A DNA stretch of 64,000 bases from Bradyrhizobium jicamae. Lineage in GTDB: Bacteria > Pseudomonadota > Alphaproteobacteria > Rhizobiales > Xanthobacteraceae. Each line of letters begins with the position of its first letter. Position 1 is the first letter of the stretch. The DNA is taken from NCBI RefSeq assembly GCF_001440395.1, contig NZ_LLXZ01000123.1:23837-87836 (forward strand). The letters are read 5' to 3'. The notes under the pieces are model-generated. The model did not search any database and was not told the origin of the DNA. It saw only the letters and a list, made by a program, of their open reading frames with translations. Shown here in pieces: positions 51,551-61,180 of the stretch. The position numbers were made by a program, and so were the translations under genes.

Positions 51551-52108
51551 CTATCGCACCACGCCCGACGTGAACCCCGCCTTGCGTCGCGGCGGCTTGA
51601 TGTCCTTCTTCAGGAAGCAGTGCGCTTCCTTGCCGGCATAGCCCGGCCGGGCATAGGTCCAGGCGCGGCATTTGTTGTCGGCGGTGCAGGCGGCCTTGCA
51701 GGCATCGTCGCCGCCGTCGCTGCTCTTGAGGTCGAAGCTTTTGTAGTCGCCGCCGAAGCGGTCGATCGAGGTTTCGCTTGTCTCGTTGCGCCGCTCGAGC
51801 ACGCCGGCGCCGCGCACACCGGAGACGCAGCACTCGCTCTGCACCCGCGCCGGCACGTTGCTCTTGAGCCAGCACACCGCGCGGTTGGCGAGGTCGGTCG
51901 GATAGTTGAAGCTCCAGGCGCGGCAGCGCTTGTCGCGCTCGCAAACCAGCGCGCATTCGGCGGGATCGCCGGACAGTACAGGCGCGCTGAGGTAATCGCC
52001 GCCAGGGCGGTCGAAATTGGCCTGCGCCAGTGCCGGACATGCGCCGATGACCGTTGCCAGGAAGGCAAGCGTCACCACACACGCCCTGAGCATGCGAATA
52101 GTCCCCAT
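51551..52108 (-). CDS. Secreted protein with two PAN/apple-like domains
   Basis: A 185-residue protein with signal peptide (MLRACVVTLAFLATVIGACP, cleavage near ALAQ) and two similar Cys-rich domains: ECALVCERDKRCRAWSFNY and ACKAACTADNKCRAWTYARP. This CxxxCxxxxxCRAW pattern is the PAN_4 type that binds proteins or sugars. An alternative start is MLRAC at 52093. Role unknown; possibly in the envelope. Confidence 0.85.
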   Translation of the reverse strand: MGTIRMLRACVVTLAFLATVIGACPALAQANFDRPGGDYLSAPVLSGDPAECALVCERDKRCRAWSFNYPTDLANRAVCWLKSNVPARVQSECCVSGVRGAGVLERRNETSETSIDRFGGDYKSFDLKSSDGGDDACKAACTADNKCRAWTYARPGYAGKEAHCFLKKDIKPPRRKAGFTSGVVR

Positions 52109-52255
52109 TCGCGGTTGCTTTCGGGTACGCGTTCTCAGAACGGGACGACTTGTCTCAAATCGTCATCCCGCCCTGTCTGTTTTATCCGGGCGCCATTTGA
52201 GCGCCATCAACCTGTACGGTGGATGAACGGCCCAAAAGCGAGGCAACCCGTTCAA

Positions 52256-53626
52256 TCAGAACGCGTATTCCTGATAGACGGGCTCGACGGAACCGCCCCA
52301 GGGGCCGTTGAATTTATCCAGCATCTCTTCCGCCGGCGTACGACCCGAATCGAGGATCCGCTCCAGGGGTTCGAGGTAGCGGCTCTCGTCGCGGCCGGAA
52401 TGATCGACGTGGTTGCGCCGCCGCAGGCCCGCATGCGACAGCTTCAGGCAGTCGCGGGCGATCTCGAACAGATAGCGATCCTTGATCCGGGCCTTGAAAC
52501 CGAAGCGCGGCACGTCGTCGCGCAACGCCTGACGCTCCTGCGCGGTCCAGTGGCTGACGAGGTCCCAGGCCGCATCCAGGCTCTGATTGTCGTACAGCAG
52601 GCCGACCCAGAACGCCGGCAGCGCCGGCAGCCGGTCCCACGGCACGCCGTCGGCGCCGCGCATTTCCAGATAGCGCTTGAGGCGGACTTCCGGGAAAATC
52701 GTCGAGAGGTGGTTGGCCCAGTCCGACAGCGTCGGGCGCTCGCCGGGCAGCGAGTTGTTGCGGCCCTCGAAGAAGGCGCGGAACGACGAGCCGGCGACGT
52801 CGATATAGGTGTCGCCGCGCTTGACGAAGTACATGGGCACGTCGAGTGCGTAGTCGACCCAGCGCTCGAATCCCATTCCATCCTCGAACACCCACGGCAA
52901 CATGCCGGAGCGCGCGTTATCCGTGTCGCGCCAGATCTCGGAGCGGAACGTGAGGTAGCCGTTGGGCTTGCCTTCGGTGAACGGCGAATTGGCAAATAGG
53001 GCGGTCGCTATCGGCTGCAGCGCGATCGACACGCGCAGCTTCTTGACCATGTCGGCTTCGGAGGAGAAGTCGAGATTGGTCTGCACCGTGCAGGTCCGGT
53101 ACATCATGTCGATGCCGTACCGACCAACCTTCGGCATGTAGTTGGTCATGATCTTGTAGCGACCCTTGGGCATCACCGGGATCTGCGACCGCGACCAGGA
53201 CGGCGTCATGCCGAGCCCGAGAAAGCCGATCCCGAGCGGTGTTGCAATCTCGCGCACCTGCGCCAGATGCGCCATCAGCTCGGACTGGGTCTGGTGCACG
53301 GTCTCGACCGGCGCGCCTGATAATTCGAACTGTCCGCCGGGCTCCAGCGAAATCGCGCCGCCGCCGGTAACATCATAAAGACCGATGATGTTGCCGCGCT
53401 CCATGATCGGCTCCCAGCCGAGCAGGAGCTGCATGCCTTCGAGCAGCGCGCCGATGCCGCGCGCGCCTTCATACGGCACGGGCTGACGCCCCTCCAGCGT
53501 GAACGGGGTCTTCTCGTGCTCGGTGCCGATGCGGAACTCGGACGGCGGCTTGATGCCAGCCTCGAACCACGTGACGAGTTCGTCACGGGATTGCAGCGGC
53601 GTCATATCGATCTGGTCACGCGCCAT
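52256..53626 (-). CDS. gshA: Glutamate-cysteine ligase, plant-type
   Basis: A 456-residue cytosolic ATP-grasp-like ligase of the GCS2 family that makes gamma-glutamylcysteine, the first step of glutathione synthesis. Signatures: FRIGTEHEKTPF, GAISLEPGGQFELSGAP and RTCTVQTNLDFSSEADM. This plant/alphaproteobacterial class is regulated by redox in plants. The start MARDQIDMTPL at 53626 fits the conserved N-terminus; an in-frame codon at 53704 is less likely. Its neighbour is a MarR/GST pair that uses glutathione. Confidence 0.93.
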   Translation of the reverse strand: MARDQIDMTPLQSRDELVTWFEAGIKPPSEFRIGTEHEKTPFTLEGRQPVPYEGARGIGALLEGMQLLLGWEPIMERGNIIGLYDVTGGGAISLEPGGQFELSGAPVETVHQTQSELMAHLAQVREIATPLGIGFLGLGMTPSWSRSQIPVMPKGRYKIMTNYMPKVGRYGIDMMYRTCTVQTNLDFSSEADMVKKLRVSIALQPIATALFANSPFTEGKPNGYLTFRSEIWRDTDNARSGMLPWVFEDGMGFERWVDYALDVPMYFVKRGDTYIDVAGSSFRAFFEGRNNSLPGERPTLSDWANHLSTIFPEVRLKRYLEMRGADGVPWDRLPALPAFWVGLLYDNQSLDAAWDLVSHWTAQERQALRDDVPRFGFKARIKDRYLFEIARDCLKLSHAGLRRRNHVDHSGRDESRYLEPLERILDSGRTPAEEMLDKFNGPWGGSVEPVYQEYAF

Positions 53627-53722
53627 GAAAAAATCCGGATATCTGGCGATTCGACCGAACGCGCCGTGTAGCTGAGGGGATGTGGACGGCATCGTCCGCA
53701 CCAACGAAACGTATCAAAGATG

Positions 53723-54214
53723 TCATCGCACCGGCACGCCGTCGCGGGTGGCCGCCGCTGCCTTCACGTCAGAGCAGGAGCAGCCGAGACGGTCGAGCAG
53801 GCCGCACAGCTTCAGGGCGTCCGCATCGGACAATTTGGAGCCGACGTGCTTTTCGATCGCCGCCGAATAGGCGCTCCACATTTTCTTCTGCAGTTCGCGC
53901 CCGGCCTCGGTGATCTCCACGAACTGGCCGCGCTTGTCGATCTTGCATTCGCGCCGCGCCGCCAGCCCCTCGTCGACCAGGCGGTCGATCAGCCGCGAGG
54001 TGGAATATTGCGGGATCAGCATCTGCTTTTCCAGTTCCACGGGGCGCATCTCGCCGGACGGCGCGCGCGACAGTTCCAATAGCGCGTCATACCAGGCCAG
54101 CGGCGGAAACCCCGCTTTCTTCAAGTCCTGCTCCACGGCATCCAGCACCCGGCTCTGCACCCGCATCAGGCGGATCCAGGCGGCGGTCGCCTCGGTCGAT
54201 GGTTTGCGTTTCAT
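53723..54214 (-). CDS. MarR-family transcriptional regulator
   Basis: A 163-residue regulator with the winged helix YDALLELSRAPSGEMRPVEL, then QYSTSRLIDRLVDEGLA and the wing KRGQFVEITEAGREL. A GTG at 54235 is an alternative start seven codons earlier. It is divergent from a glutathione S-transferase, with a strong dyad between. Repression of itself and of gst is the likely job; the ligand would be an electrophile (inference). Confidence 0.88.
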   Translation of the reverse strand: MKRKPSTEATAAWIRLMRVQSRVLDAVEQDLKKAGFPPLAWYDALLELSRAPSGEMRPVELEKQMLIPQYSTSRLIDRLVDEGLAARRECKIDKRGQFVEITEAGRELQKKMWSAYSAAIEKHVGSKLSDADALKLCGLLDRLGCSCSDVKAAAATRDGVPVR

Positions 54215-54250
54215 GGTCCGGTCCGTATCTGTCACTTGTCAGTGTACCGC

Positions 54251-54300
54251 ACTAAATGCAGCTGCATCAATCTTGACTATTTCATGCAGATGCATTTAGT
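54251..54300. promoter_or_regulatory. MarR operator between marR and gst
   Basis: Inverted repeat with 17-base arms (54251-54267 and 54284-54300; core ACTAAATGCA, one mismatch) and 16-base spacer. It lies between the divergent starts and overlaps the likely promoter TTGACT (54273). A strong candidate for control of both genes. Confidence 0.7.
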
Positions 54301-54335
54301 CAGCCCGCCAATAATGTCGAGGGAAGGAAAACCCC

Positions 54336-54950
54336 ATGAAATTGTATTATTCCCCGGGCGCCTGCTCGCTATCCCCCCATATCGCGCTTCTGGAGGCCGG
54401 TCTGCCCTATGACCTGGTCAAGGTCGACCTGCGCGCCAAGAAGCTGGAAAACGGTGACGACTTTTTGACGGTCAACCCGAAGGGCCAGGTCCCGGCGCTG
54501 GCGCTGGATTCGGGCGAACTGGTCACCGAAGGCCCGATCATCGTCCAGATGATCGCCGACAAGGCCGGCAAGAACCTGGCGCCGCCCCGCGATTCCGACG
54601 AGCGCTACAAGCTGCTCGAATGGCTGAACTACATCACCACCGAGTTGCACAAGAATCTCGGACCGATGTTCTCGCCGCTGCTCGCCGAGGAGGCCAAGCC
54701 CTTCTTCAAGGATCGCACCATGAGCAAGTTCAAGTATCTGGAAACCGCGCTAACGGGGCGCGACTACCTGATGGGCAAGCAGTTCACCGTCGCCGATGGC
54801 TACCTCTTCACCATGCTAATGTGGGCGACCGACCGCTTGAAGTTCGATCTTTCTGATATGCCGAACCTGATGGCCTACAAGGCCCGCGTCGCGGCGCGGC
54901 CGAAGGTGCAGGAAGCGCTGACCAAGGAAGGCCTTCTGAAGGCGGCGTGA
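54336..54950 (+). CDS. gst: Glutathione S-transferase (beta class)
   Basis: A 204-residue cytosolic enzyme. MKLYYSPGACSLSPHIAL carries the beta-class active-site Cys10; NPKGQVPALALDSGELVTEG is the glutathione-binding loop with the cis-Pro. It conjugates glutathione to electrophiles. GGAAGGA precedes ATG 54336. Control by the divergent MarR is likely. Confidence 0.92.
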   Translation: MKLYYSPGACSLSPHIALLEAGLPYDLVKVDLRAKKLENGDDFLTVNPKGQVPALALDSGELVTEGPIIVQMIADKAGKNLAPPRDSDERYKLLEWLNYITTELHKNLGPMFSPLLAEEAKPFFKDRTMSKFKYLETALTGRDYLMGKQFTVADGYLFTMLMWATDRLKFDLSDMPNLMAYKARVAARPKVQEALTKEGLLKAA

Positions 54951-54972
54951 GTTTTCATCCACGGGAATGCGA

Positions 54973-55005
54973 AAGGGCCGGATCGTCGATCCGGCCCTTA
55001 TCGTT
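54973..55005 (+). terminator. Rho-independent terminator after gst
   Basis: A 12-base-pair stem (54973-54984 with 54988-54999) with a three-base loop is followed by ATCGTTTGT. Confidence 0.8.
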
Positions 55006-55011
55006 TGTGTC

Positions 55012-55114
55012 CGTCATTCCGGGGCGATGCGAAACATCGAACTATGGTGCGCAATTGCGCACCTGAGAATCTCGAGATTCCGGGTCTGGTCCTTCGGACC
55101 ATCCCGGAATGACG
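55012..55114. repeat. Intergenic palindromic repeat, family E
   Basis: Arms CGTCATTCCGGG (55012-55023) and CCCGGAATGACG (55103-55114) enclose further short hairpins (TGCGCAATTGCGCA, GGTCCTTCGGACC). It lies between gst and the fadB stop; it is a family common in this lineage. Confidence 0.8.
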
Positions 55115-55124
55115 AAGGAGAGCC

Positions 55125-57338
55125 TTACGCCGCCGCCTTCTTCGGCGGGAAGCGGCCGTAGAAGGTTTCGCCGCTCGCCGCCATGTCTTCCAGCAGTTTC
55201 GGCGGGGTGAAGCGCGAGCCGTATTTGGCTTCGAGCTTATGGCAGAGCTCGACGAACTTCCGGGCGCCCATGAAGTCGATGTAGGACAGCGTGCCGCCGG
55301 TGAACGGCGCAAAGCCGAAACCGAGGATCGAGCCGACATCGGCCTCGCGGGGATCGGTGATGACGTGGTCCTCCACGGTGCGCGCGGCTTCCACCGCCTG
55401 CACCACCAGGAAGCGCTGCTTCAGCTCCTCGATGTCGATGGTGTCAGGATCGAGCTGCTTCGGCTGCAGGGCTGATAGCCCCGGCCACAGGCTCTTCTGA
55501 CCCTTGCCCTTCTCGGGATAGTCGTAAAAGCCCTTGCTGTTCTTGCGGCCGAGACGGCCCTGCTTCTCGACCAGCTCCACCATCAGCTTCTTCTGATCCG
55601 GGTTGATCGAGTTGGGGCCGAGATCGGCTTCCGTCGCCTTGATGACCTTCAGCCCGAGGTCGAGGGCGACTTCATCCGACAGCGACAGCGGACCGACCGG
55701 CATGCCGGCCATCTTGGCGCAGTTCTCGATCATCGCCGGCGGCACGCCTTCGAGGAACATCTCGTTGCCTTCGGCGATGTAGCGGCCGACACAGCGGTTG
55801 GCGTAGAAGCCGCGGGAATCGTTCACCACGATCGGCGTCTTGCCGATGATGCGCACATAGTCCAGCGCAGCGGCGAGCGCGACATCGCCGGTGTTCTTGC
55901 CGAGGATGATTTCCACCAGCATCATCTTCTCGACCGGCGAGAAGAAATGGATGCCGACGAACTTGCCCTGCTCCTTGAAGTTTTCGGCAAGCGAGGTGAT
56001 CGGCAGCGTCGAGGTGTTGGAGGCGAAGATCGCATCCGCCTTGAGGTACTGTTGCGCCTTGGCGAACGTATCCGCCTTGACCTTGCGGTCCTCGAACACG
56101 GCCTCGATGACGAGGTCGCAATCCCCGAGCGCGGCGTAATCCGCGGTCGGCGTGATGCGCGACATGATGGCGTCGGCCTCGGCCTGCTTGGCGCGGCCCT
56201 TGGCGATGAGACCATCGATGACGCTCTTGGCGTGCGCCTTGCCCTTGTCGGCACTTTCCTGGTCGCGGTCGATCAGGACGACGTCGAGGCCGGCGCGGGC
56301 CGAGACATAGCCGACGCTCGCGCCCATGAAGCCGGCGCCGATCACGGCGATCTTCTTGATCTTGCTCGCCGGCACGTTCTGCGGACGCCGTGCGCCCTTG
56401 TTCAGCTCCTGCATCGACAGGAAGAGGCTGCGGATCATCGCCGCGGCTTCCTTCGAGCGCAGCACCTGTGTGAAGTAGCGCGACTCCACGCGCAGCGCGG
56501 CGTCGATCGGCAACTGCAGGCCCTCATAGACGCAGCTCATGATGGCGCGCGCCGCCGGGTAATTGTCGTAGGTCTCGCGGCGGTAGATGGCGTTGCCGGC
56601 CGGGAACATCATCATGCCGGCCTTGGAGAACACCGGGCCGCCCGGCAGCTTGAAACCCTTCTCGTCCCAGGGCGCGACGGCCTTGCCGCCGCCCTTGATC
56701 CAGTCCTTCGCCGCCTTGATCAGATCGGCGGCCGGCACGATGGCGTGGATCAGATTGAGCGCCTTGGCCTTGTCGACGGTGACGGGATCGCCTTTGAGCA
56801 GGATCGTCATCGCATCCTGCGGCGGCACCAGGCGCGGCACGCGCTGGGTGCCGCCGGCGCCGGGGAACAGGCCGACCTTCACTTCGGGCAGGCCGAGACG
56901 CGTCTTCGGATTCTCAGCCGCGACGCGGTAGTGGCAGGACAGCGTCACCTCAAAGCCGCCGCCGAGCGCCAGCCCGTTGATCGCCGCCGCCCACGGCTTG
57001 CCGCAAGTCTCGATGCCGCGCAGCACCAGCGAGAAGCGCCGGCTCTGGTCGAACAGCATCTGGTTGGCCGCGACCTCGCCCTTCTCTTTAAGGACCTTGG
57101 CGTATTCCTTGTTCATGCCCTCGAGCATGGACAGGTCGGCGCCGGCGCAGAAGGCTTCCTTGGCTGACGTGATGACGACGCCCTTCACCGCGGCGTCAGC
57201 CGTGGTCTGCTTCAGGATCTCTTCGAGTTCCGTGGTCGAGGTCTCGTCCAGCACGTTCATCGAACGTCCGGGGATGTCCCAGGTGACGAGCGCAATGCCG
57301 TCGATGTCGGTTTCAACTTTGAAATTCTTGAACGCCAT
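55125..57338 (-). CDS. fadB: Enoyl-CoA hydratase / 3-hydroxyacyl-CoA dehydrogenase (FadB/FadJ type)
   Basis: A 737-residue bifunctional beta-oxidation enzyme. The N-terminal crotonase domain has GADLSMLEGM, GLALGGGFEVTLSCHYR and LPEVKVGLFPGAGGTQRVPR with the catalytic Glu pair. The C-terminal dehydrogenase begins with KIAVIGAGFMGASVG (about residue 326) and has the His in IHFFSPVEKMMLVEI. It converts enoyl-CoA to 3-ketoacyl-CoA. It lies downstream of the thiolase and acyl-CoA dehydrogenase genes, completing the spiral. Confidence 0.93.
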   Translation of the reverse strand: MAFKNFKVETDIDGIALVTWDIPGRSMNVLDETSTTELEEILKQTTADAAVKGVVITSAKEAFCAGADLSMLEGMNKEYAKVLKEKGEVAANQMLFDQSRRFSLVLRGIETCGKPWAAAINGLALGGGFEVTLSCHYRVAAENPKTRLGLPEVKVGLFPGAGGTQRVPRLVPPQDAMTILLKGDPVTVDKAKALNLIHAIVPAADLIKAAKDWIKGGGKAVAPWDEKGFKLPGGPVFSKAGMMMFPAGNAIYRRETYDNYPAARAIMSCVYEGLQLPIDAALRVESRYFTQVLRSKEAAAMIRSLFLSMQELNKGARRPQNVPASKIKKIAVIGAGFMGASVGYVSARAGLDVVLIDRDQESADKGKAHAKSVIDGLIAKGRAKQAEADAIMSRITPTADYAALGDCDLVIEAVFEDRKVKADTFAKAQQYLKADAIFASNTSTLPITSLAENFKEQGKFVGIHFFSPVEKMMLVEIILGKNTGDVALAAALDYVRIIGKTPIVVNDSRGFYANRCVGRYIAEGNEMFLEGVPPAMIENCAKMAGMPVGPLSLSDEVALDLGLKVIKATEADLGPNSINPDQKKLMVELVEKQGRLGRKNSKGFYDYPEKGKGQKSLWPGLSALQPKQLDPDTIDIEELKQRFLVVQAVEAARTVEDHVITDPREADVGSILGFGFAPFTGGTLSYIDFMGARKFVELCHKLEAKYGSRFTPPKLLEDMAASGETFYGRFPPKKAAA

Positions 57339-57395
57339 GTGGTGCTCCCTCGTGCCGGCAGCCGATGTCAGGCGCGGCGGTTGAACTCTAATCTC

Positions 57396-57482
57396 GTAGG
57401 GTGGGCAAAGGCGCGAAGCGCCGTGCCCACCATCACTTGCGGAGAGTTTTGTGGTGGGCACGCTTCGCTTTGCCCACCCTAC
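57396..57482. repeat. Palindromic repeat, family D, copy 3
   Basis: Arms GTAGGGTGGGCAAAG (57396-57410) and complement (57468-57482) with inner CGTGCCCACCAT / GTGGTGGGCACG parts. It sits between the fadB and thiolase genes, inside the operon. Confidence 0.85.
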
Positions 57483-57487
57483 GGCAG

Positions 57488-58696
57488 TCAGACCCGTTCG
57501 ATGATCGTCGCGGTCCCCATGCCGCCACCGATGCACAGCGTCACCAGCGCGGTCGACTTGTTGGTGCGCTCCAGCTCGTCGAGCACGGTGCCGAGGATCA
57601 TGGCCCCCGTCGCGCCGAGCGGATGGCCGAGCGCGATGGCGCCGCCATTGACGTTGATCTTCGCATTGTCGATCTCGAACGCCTGGATGTAGCGCAGCAC
57701 GACGGAAGCAAAGGCCTCGTTGAGCTCGAACAGGTCGATGTCCGACTTCTTCATGCCGGAACGCTCGAACAGCTTTTCGGTGACGTCGACCGGGCCGGTC
57801 AGCATCATCGCGGGCTCGGAGCCGATATTGGCGAAGGCGCGGATTTTTGCGCGCGGCTTCAGGCCGTGTTTCGCACCCGCTTCCTTGCTGCCGAGCAGCA
57901 CGGCGCCGGCGCCATCGACGATGCCGGACGAGTTGCCGGCGTGGTGGACGTAATTGACGCGCTCGATCTCGGGGTGCGACTGGATCGCCACTGCATCGAA
58001 CCCGCCCATCTGCCCGACGACGGTGAAGGACGGCTGCAGTTGCGCGAGCGACTGCATCGTCGTGGTGGGGCGCATGTGCTCGTCCTTAGCAAGGATGGTG
58101 AGGCCGTTGACGTCCTTCACCGGCACCACCGACTTGCTGAAGCGGCCCTCGTCCCAGGCCTTTGCCGCGCGCTGCTGGCTCTGCACGGCATAGGAATCGA
58201 CGTCATCGCGCGAAAAGCCGTACTTGGTGGCGATCAGATCGGCCGAGACACCCTGCGGCATGAAATAGGCCGGCACCGCCATCGACGGGTCCATCGGCCA
58301 GGCGCCGCCGGAGGCGCCGATACCGACGCGGCTCATCGATTCGGCGCCGCCGCCGATCACGAGTTCATGCTGGCCGGCCATGATCTGCGCGGCGGCAAAA
58401 TTCACGGCGTCGAGGCCGGAGGCGCAGAAGCGGCTGATCTGCACCCCGGGAACGGTCTCGCCGAGGCCCGCCTTCAGCGCCGCGAAGCGCGCGATGTCGG
58501 ATCCGGCTTCGCCGACCGGATCGACCACGCCGAGCACGACGTCATCGACGACGTCTTCACCGAGATTGTTGCGCTCCTTCAGCGCCTGCAGCGGCACGGT
58601 GGCGAGCGCCAGCGCGGTGACTTCATGGAGTGCGCCATCGGCCTTGCCGCGGCCGCGCGGGGTGCGAACGTGATCGTAGATATATGCCTCAGGCAT
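57488..58696 (-). CDS. fadA: Acetyl-CoA acetyltransferase / 3-ketoacyl-CoA thiolase
   Basis: A 402-residue thiolase. The acylated Cys is in ISRFCASGLDAV (about residue 91), the catalytic His in GGAIALGHPLGATGA and the second Cys in LVTLCIGGGMGTATII. It cleaves 3-ketoacyl-CoA to acetyl-CoA and shortened acyl-CoA. It lies between acyl-CoA dehydrogenase and FadB on the same strand. Confidence 0.93.
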   Translation of the reverse strand: MPEAYIYDHVRTPRGRGKADGALHEVTALALATVPLQALKERNNLGEDVVDDVVLGVVDPVGEAGSDIARFAALKAGLGETVPGVQISRFCASGLDAVNFAAAQIMAGQHELVIGGGAESMSRVGIGASGGAWPMDPSMAVPAYFMPQGVSADLIATKYGFSRDDVDSYAVQSQQRAAKAWDEGRFSKSVVPVKDVNGLTILAKDEHMRPTTTMQSLAQLQPSFTVVGQMGGFDAVAIQSHPEIERVNYVHHAGNSSGIVDGAGAVLLGSKEAGAKHGLKPRAKIRAFANIGSEPAMMLTGPVDVTEKLFERSGMKKSDIDLFELNEAFASVVLRYIQAFEIDNAKINVNGGAIALGHPLGATGAMILGTVLDELERTNKSTALVTLCIGGGMGTATIIERV

Positions 58697-58758
58697 GACG
58701 CCCTCCTGGTATGAGGATCATAATATTATAGGCGAAAGGGTAGAGAAACGGCGAAAAA

Positions 58759-60549
58759 TCAGAACGCTTCCGCCGCCAATTCCATGGTGGTGGCGCAGCC
58801 GGTCTGGATGCGCGCGAGATGGACGTGGGTTTCCGGCAACATCCGCTCCATGAAGAAGCGGCCGGTCACCAGCTTGGTGCTCAGGTAGGGGGTTGCGCCA
58901 TCAGCCGCAATCTTGTCCTGCGCCACCTTCGCCATTCGCGCCCACATGTAGCCGAAGGCGACGAGGCCGAACAATTGCATGTAGTCGGTGGCGGCGGCGC
59001 CGGCATTGTCGGGCTTGGCCATCGCGTTCTGCATCAGCCAGCCGGTGGCCTGCTGCAAATGGCCGAGCGCGGTCGACAGCGGCGTGACGAACGGCTTCAT
59101 CGCCTCGTCGGCGCCGTGCTCCTTGGCGAAGCCTGCGACTTCGGCAAAGAACGCCATCGCGGCGCGACCGCCATTACGCGGCAATTTGCGGCCAACGAGG
59201 TCGAGCGCCTGGATGCCGTTGGCGCCTTCATAGAGCATGGCGATGCGCGCATCGCGCACGAACTGCTCCATGCCGTGCTCGGCGATATAGCCATGACCGC
59301 CATACATCTGCTGCGCCAGCACCGTGTTGGAGAAACCGATGTCGGTCATCATGCCCTTCATGACCGGGGTCATCAGGCCCATGTGGTCGTCGGCGGCATC
59401 GCGGTCCTTCGGGTCGGAGGAGCGGTGGGCGACGTCGCTCTTCAGCGCGGTCCACACCACCATGGCGCGTGCCGCCTCGTTGAAGGCACGGATGGTGAGC
59501 AGCACGCGGCGCACGTCCGGATGCACGATGATCGGGTCGGCCGGCTTGTCCGCCTCCTTTGCGCCCGTCAGCGCGCGGCCCTGCAGGCGCTCGCGGGCGT
59601 AGTTGACGGCGTTCTGATAGGCGACTTCCGACTGCGCGAGGCCCTGCACGGCGACGCCGAGGCGGGCCTCGTTCATCATCACGAACATGCCCTGCATGCC
59701 CTTGTTCTCTTCGCCGATCAGCCAACCGGTGGCGTTGTCGTAGTTCATCACGCAGGTGGAATTGCCATGAATGCCCATCTTGTGCTCGATCGAGCCGCAG
59801 GACACGCCGTTGCGTGCGCCGAGCGAACCGTCGGCATTGACGAGGACTTTCGGCACCACGAACAGCGAGACGCCCTTGATGCCGGCGGGCGCGCCTTCGA
59901 TGCGCGCCAGCACCAGATGGATGATGTTTTCGGCAAGGTCGTGCTCGCCGGCCGAGATGAAGATCTTGGTGCCCGTGATCTTGTAGCTGCCGTCGGGCTG
60001 CTTCGCCGCGCGGGTGCGCAACAGCCCGAGATCGGTGCCGCATTGCGGCTCGGTGAGGTTCATGGTGCCGGTCCACTGGCCCGACACCATCTTCGGCACG
60101 TAGGTCTTCTTCTGTTCGGCGTCGCCGTGCACCAGCAGCGCCGCGGTGGCGCCCATGGTCAGACCGCCATACATCGAGAACGCCATGTTGGCCGCGCTCT
60201 GGAATTCGGTGACGACCTGGCTCAGCGTCACCGGCAGCCCCTGCCCGCCATATTCCGCCGGAGCCGACAGGCCGAGCCAGCCGCCCTCGGCGACCTGCTT
60301 GAAGGCTTCCTTGAAACCCTTCGGCGTCGTCACCGAGCTATCGTCATGCCGCTTGCAGCCTTCGAGATCGCCGACGCGGTTGAGCGGCTGCAGCACCTCT
60401 TCGGAGAGTTTTGCGGCCTCGCCCAAAATTGCTTCGCGCACATCGGCGGAGGCGTCGGTGAATCCGGGCAGATTGTCGTAGCGGTCGATCTGGAACACGT
60501 CGTTGAGCAGGAAGGTGACGTCTTCCACGGGGGCTTTGTAGATCGGCAT
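58759..60549 (-). CDS. fadE: Acyl-CoA dehydrogenase (long-chain type, 596 residues)
   Basis: A 596-residue FAD enzyme of the type with a C-terminal extension. GGTMNLTEP-like MNLTEPQCGTDLG, GTKIFISAGEHDL and the catalytic Glu in LYEGANGIQALDLV (about residue 439) are visible. It makes the trans-2-enoyl-CoA in the first oxidation step, passing electrons to ETF. It may be first in the fadE-fadA-fadB operon. Confidence 0.93.
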   Translation of the reverse strand: MPIYKAPVEDVTFLLNDVFQIDRYDNLPGFTDASADVREAILGEAAKLSEEVLQPLNRVGDLEGCKRHDDSSVTTPKGFKEAFKQVAEGGWLGLSAPAEYGGQGLPVTLSQVVTEFQSAANMAFSMYGGLTMGATAALLVHGDAEQKKTYVPKMVSGQWTGTMNLTEPQCGTDLGLLRTRAAKQPDGSYKITGTKIFISAGEHDLAENIIHLVLARIEGAPAGIKGVSLFVVPKVLVNADGSLGARNGVSCGSIEHKMGIHGNSTCVMNYDNATGWLIGEENKGMQGMFVMMNEARLGVAVQGLAQSEVAYQNAVNYARERLQGRALTGAKEADKPADPIIVHPDVRRVLLTIRAFNEAARAMVVWTALKSDVAHRSSDPKDRDAADDHMGLMTPVMKGMMTDIGFSNTVLAQQMYGGHGYIAEHGMEQFVRDARIAMLYEGANGIQALDLVGRKLPRNGGRAAMAFFAEVAGFAKEHGADEAMKPFVTPLSTALGHLQQATGWLMQNAMAKPDNAGAAATDYMQLFGLVAFGYMWARMAKVAQDKIAADGATPYLSTKLVTGRFFMERMLPETHVHLARIQTGCATTMELAAEAF

Positions 60550-60733
60550 GATGTTCTCCCGGCAGCGGCAGGTGGCGAAGGCGTTGAAAATGAAATTCGT
60601 CGGTGGCGGTCCGGAACCCGACCTTATCGCGTTCCGGTAGTCCTAGGGAGTGAGCAGGCCGGCAATTCTCCGGACAGCCGTTGCGACATAAACGGCGCCG
60701 CACATGGTTGCGGCCTTGCTCCCTCGCCTCTTG

Positions 60734-61123
60734 TCACTGCCTGGCGAGTTGCTCCCCCATCAAGCGGTGCAGCAGATTGATTCCCTTCAACGGACGCACC
60801 ATCACCTTGAAGTGCGTGATCTTATCGTCATCGCTGAATGTGATGATGTCGACGCCGTTGATCTTGATGCCCTCGATCTCGTTTTCGAATTCGAGGACCG
60901 CGCCGTTCTTGCTGCGCCATTCGCCGGTGTATTTGAAGCCGGGGCCGCCCAGCACCTTTTCGGCGCTCGCCAGATATTTGAAGGTGATGTCGCGCCCGCG
61001 CTGCGGCGTATGGACGACGGGGCTTTCGAACACCGCATCGGGGTGAAGGAGGTCCCACAACGCTGCCGTGTCATGCGACTTCATGTAGCTGTACCACTTG
61101 TCGAGGCCGCTCATGGTCATCAT
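60734..61123 (-). CDS. NTF2-like domain protein, 129 residues
   Basis: A 129-residue SnoaL/NTF2-like protein (LDKWYSYMKSHDTAALWDLL then RDITFKYLASAEKVLG). Starts M-M-T-M: AGGAGG lies 3-9 bases before, so 61120 is equally likely. It is upstream of the beta-oxidation operon, 184 bases before it, and divergent from the PadR gene. Its enzymatic role is unknown; possibly a 2-enoyl or aromatic binding protein. Confidence 0.78.
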   Translation of the reverse strand: MMTMSGLDKWYSYMKSHDTAALWDLLHPDAVFESPVVHTPQRGRDITFKYLASAEKVLGGPGFKYTGEWRSKNGAVLEFENEIEGIKINGVDIITFSDDDKITHFKVMVRPLKGINLLHRLMGEQLARQ

Positions 61124-61180
61124 GTCCTCCTCTGCGGGCGCTGACGCGCTCGGGGCACTCGCGCAAGGCGCGGCCCCATT

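Noticed and set aside
52256..53704. Longer gshA start at 53704
   Set aside because: The additional 26 residues lack conservation; MARDQIDMTPL is the known N-terminus in this lineage.
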